The translations under genes were made by a program, and so were the position numbers. Below, one piece after another: positions 57,401 through 64,000 of a stretch of DNA of 64,000 nucleotides. Location of the stretch: assembly GCF_947623445.1 (NCBI RefSeq), contig NC_135244.1, positions 17,174,860 through 17,238,859 of the forward strand, written 5' to 3'. The notes beneath the pieces are model-generated. The model searched no databases. It was not told where the DNA came from and was given only the letters and a program-made list of their open reading frames with translations. Source of the DNA: Clavelina lepadiformis (taxonomy: Eukaryota; Chordata; Ascidiacea; Aplousobranchia; Clavelinidae). Numbering within the stretch: the first letter of the stretch is position 1; every line of letters begins with the position of its first letter.

Positions 57401-59800
57401 AAAGTTTAGGTTTGATTAAAACCGAGAATTAGCACTTGGATGAGAATTAGAATCGCATTAGTGTCGCCATACTCCATACAGGATAAGATACTACTTCTAC
57501 TCAACACCAGAGTTAGATCTCAAATTAGCTTTCAACTTTACAAAATGCATCCGCTAGAGGTCACCTTGACGTTCCACACAATATGACGTTAATGCTAATG
57601 TAGGAAACAGCTTTGAACGAAAAGAATTATGCTTTTGTACAGAGTGAGGCTAAACCCACGACAATTTGTAAGTGTGCTGCCGGATTACGGCTCCTAATGG
57701 ACAGAGAATCTACCTCGCTTTAAAAACAAGTTCTTCTAAAATCTTAAAACTCAAGAGATTGTTGGTGAACTTATCGCTATTAACCGTCGTTCGAGTGTAA
57801 AGTTAGTCATGGTCGTGAAGCATCCACTAACAGACACTTAATAGGATTTGATAACCGCACAACAAGACAGAAATCCAGCTTCAGTTCCGCGGGTCATTTC
57901 TGGGTTTTATTTCAATGTAAAGTTTATACAATTTTTGAAGTTTTTGCGAACGGGCATATTACTTCCCAGTAAAGAAAATGCTGAAATTTAACGGAATTGT
58001 TTAACTAGAATACTTAGCTTATGGTAGAAGTCTCTGGACCCGAATGTTTAAATAAAACCGCAAGCCAAATCAATATATCATTTTTAAGGCGTGTTGAGAG
58101 GAAAAATTGATAGTATTGTCATCAGATAATAAACTTATCAGATTCATATTTAGTTTAACTTAACACCGTGTCTAATAAAACGTGTTCAAATTGACATATT
58201 CAATGGCTAATAACCTCAAATTCAATTGACCGTAAAACGAACAGAACCAAGTTTATGGTTCTAGTTTTCACTAATGCAGGCGAGTGGTTTACGATTGTAC
58301 TTAGTTTAACGCACTTGCTTTGCGAGCGTCATTTAACGCAAGAAAAGAATGATGTTGTGGCGATATCCATGAACCGCGAAACGTACTGAAGGCTCTGAGA
58401 CAAAACTCTTGATTTGAACGCATGAGTGCAATAGCAGGCCGTTTTAAGCAGGCGCTATGCGGTAAATTGTTTTGAAAACAAGTGAAAGTGGTAGGCAAAC
58501 ATGTCAATATCCGCAAGCGTCGATAAAAATACCATAACTCTCTTTTTCTGACGAAGATTCAACCATTAAAAAAACTAAACATCAGGTCGCAGGGGAAAAG
58601 GTGGGTGGCTTATCATCAAGAAATATTCAAATATTCTCTGTCTGGAGGTCGACTTTAAAACCTCGATGACTAACAATGCTGGCCCCGCTCACGTTGAGAA
58701 GGCAATTCATTTCTATTCGCTTGGGCAAATAGATCGAGTATTTGCAGTTTACAGAGAAAGCGCCATCTCATTTTGCACGGTGTTGGTTTTACTGAGTTTG
58801 TTTGTGGGACAAATCTGAGCAATGGTTATATCATTTGATACGTCATATGCCTCAGCTTCGATGACCTGAGCGAACGCAAGCTTACTGACTGGATTTGTGA
58901 CTAATTAAGCATCGTGCGTGAAAATGGTACAATAGTATTAAAATGTATCTAATTGATGGTTACACATGTCTCCAACGCAATTTAGTGGGTCTGCTAATGT
59001 AACGTTTGTTGGCTTTGCTAAACGTGATAGCTCAAAAAAGTATTTCGTATCCATAACCGTAAGAAAGGGCAAACCCTAGGCTATAGGGCAATAAGCTTGA
59101 TCACAATGACAACTCAGCAACACAGATACCGTGTCAGTGCAGTTCTAGCGCGCTCTGATAGCAAAATACGTCTTCATTGGTGAACTAGAAACCGAACTTA
59201 GCACCAAACAGCTATACTGTAGACGTAATACATCATCTTGAAAAAGTTCTTACTAGCTTTTCATCTATATAAAAGCATTGGAGCGGGTTATTAAACAACC
59301 ACCTCAACACAAAATTAGTCCAATTTGCTACTTATGTGGTTTTCGGATGCCTTGAATATGATTTAAATTTATTTAAGGGGATTAAGCTCACTCGAATTTA
59401 TTACCCCACTTTTGATGCATGTCATTATCTCAGGCAATCTAGCGTTCGCCTGCGCAAATTGCATTCATATCGAAATCGGATTAAAGTACACAATAGGTTA
59501 TTTTGTTGTGAATGTTTTTATTCGTTTAATATCTGCTAGACTTAGCATAGTTAAATCTTAAGGTAACCATCTTTTTAACCGTATGCCAACTTGACATTTT
59601 GTAGACATTGACGCCCAAGAATGTAATTAAACTTTAAACTTCTGTCTGCTGCCTTACAAAGTATACGTTGCCAAGTGTATTTCCGTAATCACGATCAAAA
59701 ACAGCACTCACCACCAATAACAGTTGACTTTGGAGATAAGTGCAGCATATATGACCATCATCGGGACAAGAATATTTCTTCTGCCGGGTTTGAAGGCCAT
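51403..59800 (-). CDS. WNT5: Wnt5 secreted signalling protein, 5 exons
   Basis: Secreted lipid-modified ligand, in chordates mainly planar-polarity and morphogenesis signalling through Frizzled/Ror. Coding exons, 5' to 3': 59712-59800, 56170-56411, 53609-53748, 53355-53507, 51403-51855. Total 1077 nt, 358 aa (human WNT5A 380), phases consistent throughout. Exon 1 is the signal peptide ([20 protein letters not shown]...) ending CYWW, and exon 2 begins [14 protein letters not shown]. The W-W|S-x-x-x-N-P junction is at the same place as in human WNT5A. Also present are the Wnt5-type [12 protein letters not shown] (human IIGAQPLCSQL), a glycosylation site [24 protein letters not shown], the WGGCGDN block, the palmitoleoylation motif [16 protein letters not shown], and the Cys-rich end CCGRG ... 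[16 protein letters not shown] ... HICN. I call Wnt5 rather than another class because of the exon 2 and NNEAGRM/SRETAF segments. An ATG in the intron at 56452 is not the start: a strong acceptor (TTTTTTCCAG) precedes 56411. Confidence 0.95.
56412..59711 (-). other. WNT5 intron 1
   Basis: 3.3 kb between the signal-peptide exon and exon 2. No sustained coding frame or recognisable repeat. As the first intron of a developmental signalling gene it is a natural place for enhancers, but I could not identify specific sites. Confidence 0.7.
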
Positions 59801-62800
59801 ATTTCGGGTATCGTTTAAGCTATTTGGCGAGGTTGCGCTGCTAATCCAAAGACGTAAATCACTTCAGAATTATTCCACACTTTGTATAAAGGCACTAACA
59901 CTTTGTTTTGATATGCTTCAAAATTTAGACTATTGCTACTATTTATTGCAAACAGCAATAAATTGTTTAGTTATATTATAGAGTTCCAAAAACTGTAAGA
60001 AAAACGGAATTCATGTAATAAAAAACATGAATAAATTTACAAAAAAACTTAAGTCTATAAACGCTAACAACTGTGAGACCACTGCCATAGTATTTCAGAA
60101 AACAACTATAACTATTCGTATTTCAAACGAAGGAAATCTATGAAGCTATAGCAAGCTCAGGTAAGGTGTCCCTTGTTGACCCGACGAGCAGCCAAGGCGA
60201 ATGACCGATATGCGGAGAGGAGGCTGTCTACTCATCTGTCCTTGTGTTTTTCTCCAACTCGTTCGCCTGGCCTTGTGTGGAGTCAAGCCGCGAGCGTGAA
60301 TCGCGACAGATTTCTTGAAAAAAAAACTCTAACAATCGTAGGCAAGAAAACTGACACTGTAGCAGACAGCGCGTTCCCACGGAGCCATGCAGAGCGAACG
60401 CTTATCGTAATCAAGCAATTACCCCATTACGCTGTGATAGCTTCAAGTGCCGAAAGTTCATTAAAAATCTATGCTTGTTTATTTGTCAATGACCGTCGCT
60501 TCGGCGAGTACGTAGATTTGTTTAATGGACCGTTTGTCAATACGCGCCAGGTGATAAAAGTTCTGAGAACAATTCAGCTAAAATACACCTGATAAAATCA
60601 AACAATGGGTACTTCACAAATACAATTTCTATGATATTTATTTCTGCTGCTGGTGAACCAAACTTTGGAAAGTCATTCTCGAATTGGCGTTCATTGTTTC
60701 ACATTTCAAGCCGTATACTCGGCAAATGTTGTGATTCCATTATGACCTATTGTTAAATGCTAGCTTTCCTTTCCACTGTCTACAATGCTATACTTCGGCA
60801 TAGATAAACTGATTTATTGGTATCGCTGAGCGAACAGCCTCTGCTAGTAAGACTCGACTCGGTAAAACAAATATTTTACTCGTTTTCTTACCTTGCTATT
60901 AATTATGGCTTTTGTTGCAATTTCTGCTCAAAATTACAGCCGGTCCCTTTCACAAAGCTCACCAATTGTCGTTTTACGTGAGAGAGGTTTTGTTCTAGGT
61001 TAATTGAACTCTTGGGTTCCATGCAGTTGCTTTAGCTTTTTCCGTAACTATTAACCTGAACAATTGATTCACTTCCTTTCCTTTGACTGCGGCATGTGTT
61101 AAGTGGGTTGATAATTCTTATTGATCTGGAGTTAGCTTCGACGAGTCGGTAACTCGTGTTTTCATCTAAGATTGCCTGATTACAAATGCACTCTACGCCC
61201 ATGGCGAAATGTATTATTCGGTGAAGATCGCGTCACAATACGCCGTCCGGCTGACTAATTCCTTCTGTCAGCGTTACCTGAAGGAAAAGCATTTAAGAAC
61301 GCGAGAGCTTTGACTGAACGTTCTTCTCAGGCGCCCCCTTTTTTTCTTGTCGCCTTGCCTTTGCCCTAGCGTTTTCGGTGCAGAACAGAAGTTGAGGAAA
61401 CCTTGTTGCTCCTATAAAACTGCTGCAGTTCTGACGTTGACTGTGGGCATTTCTGTTTGTAACGTTCACAAAGTGTGTCGTTCTCGACCCGAAGCTAAAG
61501 GAACTTTACATCATTTTCAACCTTGTTTAGCTCAACTTTAATGCGCTTACATTGCGGGTCCAATAACTTAAATCAAAGCAACGGTATCTGTTTGTGTGCA
61601 AAACACAAATGTATCGACTTATAATGCCTAGGCCCCATTAACCAAATGGAGCGGGCTCACTTATCTAACTTGGCTTCGGTGCCCAAGCACTTTTGAACAA
61701 AATCAAACAAGTTGCTTTGGATACATGTTTGATTTCAACTGGCGACTGCTGCAGGTATTTATAACTGGTCAGCATAGAAAGAAAAAAGTAAAAATCCAGG
61801 GTGTAATTAGCGTTCACGAGATAGAGAAGGGGCGAAAATTCCGGACATTATTTCATTTTCTTTTCTTTATCAGAAACTCCCTGGTGGATCCTAACTGCTC
61901 CCTACGACGCACGTGTCATTTTTCATGCCTCCTGTTACTCCCGTGTGATCGGGGTCATTAAACCGCAATTTCGTCACGTCCGACCCGATAATGGACAACC
62001 ACTAACTGGGATTTTAGTTCCCAGCAAATACTCTTTATCGTTCCGTCCTGATAACCGCCTCGAAATTGTGCTGCACCGTAAATTATCAATTTAATTACTA
62101 CCGGTGATCGTTGGCGGTGGAAATAGAGAAAAATTCTTCTGATTTTGGTTCTGCAGAAAGTATTAAAATAAAGATCGTGAACAAAACCTAGAGACAAAGT
62201 GACAAGTGCAAAAGTACCCTCGTATTATTAGTGGAAGCAGCGGTTTGGCTGTGCTTTGTGCTGAGTGCACGATTTTCAAGAACTGTCACAATCCATGTGC
62301 TTAATATCGAAATAAGAAACAATCTTCAAATAACCTCAAAATGACTTGGTTATATAAAGTCGACAACAAATTAAGCCACCCGTCAAAAACAAATATCCCA
62401 CTAATGTACTTGTTAAATGTGATCAATGCAATGACAACTTTCCACGCTATCGCCCACGTTTAATGTAACTTAATTGGCCATCGCGGTTGATATATTTCAT
62501 GGTGGTGCTATGTAATTGAAGTACGATGAACGTATAATTGGTAAATTTCTACATGGACCACAGCATCATTTGAGATCAAAATAAGCCAAATAAAGTGAAA
62601 AACTCCTGAAGTTATTCGAACCCTTGCATACCTGAGTCATGCTGTTATTCTGGAATAATATGTTGTAAGTAAAGGTGAGATAATGAGCGAAAAGTTGTTA
62701 CCTATCACCAACCACCAGTTGGCAAATTTTGATAATCCTTATTCAAATATCATGCTGTGGTATTCTACTGAGCTAAAAAGATTTCAAAGAAAGTCGTAAT

Positions 62801-64000
62801 TTCATGAAATGCAAAAGGTGTGAATGGGGTTTGGGGTAAGATAAAAGTCTAATATTGATAACACTTTGAGTTCTGTTTACCATAAACTAGCCTAGAATTG
62901 ATCAATACAATACATAGCTTACTATGATTTCGTAATCATAGTAAGCAATGATACAATGCAATTACTTTCCATCGTAAACTTAATCTCTACAAAAAAAAAC
63001 AGTGTTACTAAGCAATATAACGTGTTCCAATAAATGAAGGAATTATTGATGTACATTCCTCTTAGAAATTTTCGATTTCTATGCTTCTGTAAGGTCTATG
63101 TTGGCCTCAACAAAGCTGCCAATATATGAAAGAATAAATTCATTGGCATTGTATACAAAAGAAGCAGGTTTTGACACCAACTACACAATAAGTGCAGCAA
63201 ATTAAGCAAATAACGCTCTTAGTTGGAGTATGATTTATCTAAAATCCACACTAACATGTTTAACAATATTTAAAGGTATAATTTTCAAATCATTAACTAT
63301 TCTGAGCCAAACTAGAACCGCACCGCACAATTAGTAAATGAAAATCAGCAACTCCACGTACCATTAAACGCGCACTCCCTGATTGGATTTAGCCGAAAAC
63401 CGAGTGATGTTTATGTTTGTTGTAAGATGGAAGGCGAAATTGAACATGGCGAATTGTGCGCCATGAATAGATGCCCATTATCAGTCAAGCTCACAGTCTG
63501 TGCTTGTGTGTCGTCAAATACGAGCATTTGCTTCGGATTAGTGCAATAACGTAAACCTCCACTGGTCCTATTCATAGTGGAATAATGTGAAGTCGTATTG
63601 CATGGGGGTCAAGCCTTATGATTAATTAGGGAAAATATTTCTAAAATGTAAACCGAATTTTTGAGAATTTTTATGAGCTTCGGTCGCCTAAAACCCCAAA
63701 TTCTACAACGGTTATTGTAACGAGTGATAAACGAACAAAACACGGTGGAAAAACTGCAAAAATGCATTTCTCACGTTTACACTTACAGTGGTTGAAGATC
63801 GAGACGAAGAGTAACATTACTTTATCTGGCCACTTTCGCTGTGTGCAATTCGTCTGGTCTATGTTGGTAAACTAAATACGCTCAGTTGCCTTTTCTTTGG
63901 CACTAATGACATTTGATAAATGAGAGTTTGCCTACCGCCTTCTACGAAGAATCATTCAGGTGTATATTTTGAAATGTCTGCGGTACATACGTGAAAAAAC
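59801..64000. other. WNT5 upstream region
   Basis: No supported gene to the window end. A GC-richer stretch at about 60170-60430 could be 5' untranslated or core-promoter sequence for the minus-strand WNT5 gene. The 139-codon plus-strand frame at 60173-60592 starts without ATG and has no recognisable domain. A perfect hairpin lies at 62917-62946. Confidence 0.5.
62917..62946. repeat. Perfect 13-bp inverted repeat
   Basis: GCTTACTATGATT, a 4-base spacer TCGT, then AATCATAGTAAGC: 13 of 13 bases pair. There is no poly-T run or coding context. It could be a cruciform-forming site, a paired binding site or a chance palindrome. Confidence 0.85.

Noticed and set aside
60173-60592. 139-codon plus-strand open frame
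   Set aside because: Starts at TTG, has no recognisable motif, and lies in the probable 5' region of the minus-strand WNT5 gene. The length is possible by chance in this GC-richer patch.

Overview
This is nuclear DNA of a multicellular animal, most likely a tunicate close to Ciona. Genes are split into many short GT-AG exons, the background is AT-rich, small MITE-like repeats are scattered through it, and every recognisable protein has a full-length animal counterpart. The tunicate/Ciona placement is an inference from gene compactness, composition and divergence from vertebrate orthologues; it was not tested by a search.

Layout. 2478-12627 (minus): a complete 22-exon O-GlcNAc transferase gene (OGT, 1042 aa), with a CRE and an E-box just upstream. 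13-16 kb: repeats only. 16-24 kb (plus): three genes in one orientation, namely an unrecognised Ser/acidic protein with possible alternative last exons, a METTL24-like methyltransferase gene, and a second unrecognised small protein whose C-terminus and last-intron position resemble the first. 24797-26782 (minus): PSMD10/gankyrin (5 exons, 226 aa). 26.8-32 kb: repeats. 32094-35511 (plus): SNRPA1, U2A' (7 exons, 257 aa), with a hAT-like MITE in intron 6. 36558-41215 (minus): SHB-family SH2 adaptor (7 exons, 717 aa) carrying six Y-x-x-P-type tyrosine motifs. 42247-43164 (minus): TECR in a single coding exon. 43.2-51.4 kb: no convincing gene, but several repeat copies including a textbook hAT MITE. 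51403-59800 (minus): WNT5 (5 exons, 358 aa), whose signal-peptide exon lies 3.3 kb upstream of exon 2. 59.8-64 kb: probable WNT5 upstream region, with one perfect 13-bp hairpin.

The neighbours are unrelated housekeeping and signalling genes (glycosylation, proteasome assembly, splicing, tyrosine-kinase signalling, very-long-chain fatty-acid elongation, Wnt). I see no operon, CRISPR array, prophage or new multi-gene system. The least explained content is the 16-24 kb block of two unrecognised, possibly related proteins around a divergent methyltransferase, and a set of small repeat families with two to four copies each in the window.

All exon models were built by eye from reading frame, splice-site consensus, phase continuity and remembered family sequences. 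For OGT, PSMD10, SNRPA1, the SH2 adaptor and WNT5 every junction is in phase and the product length is close to the known family length or plausible for it.
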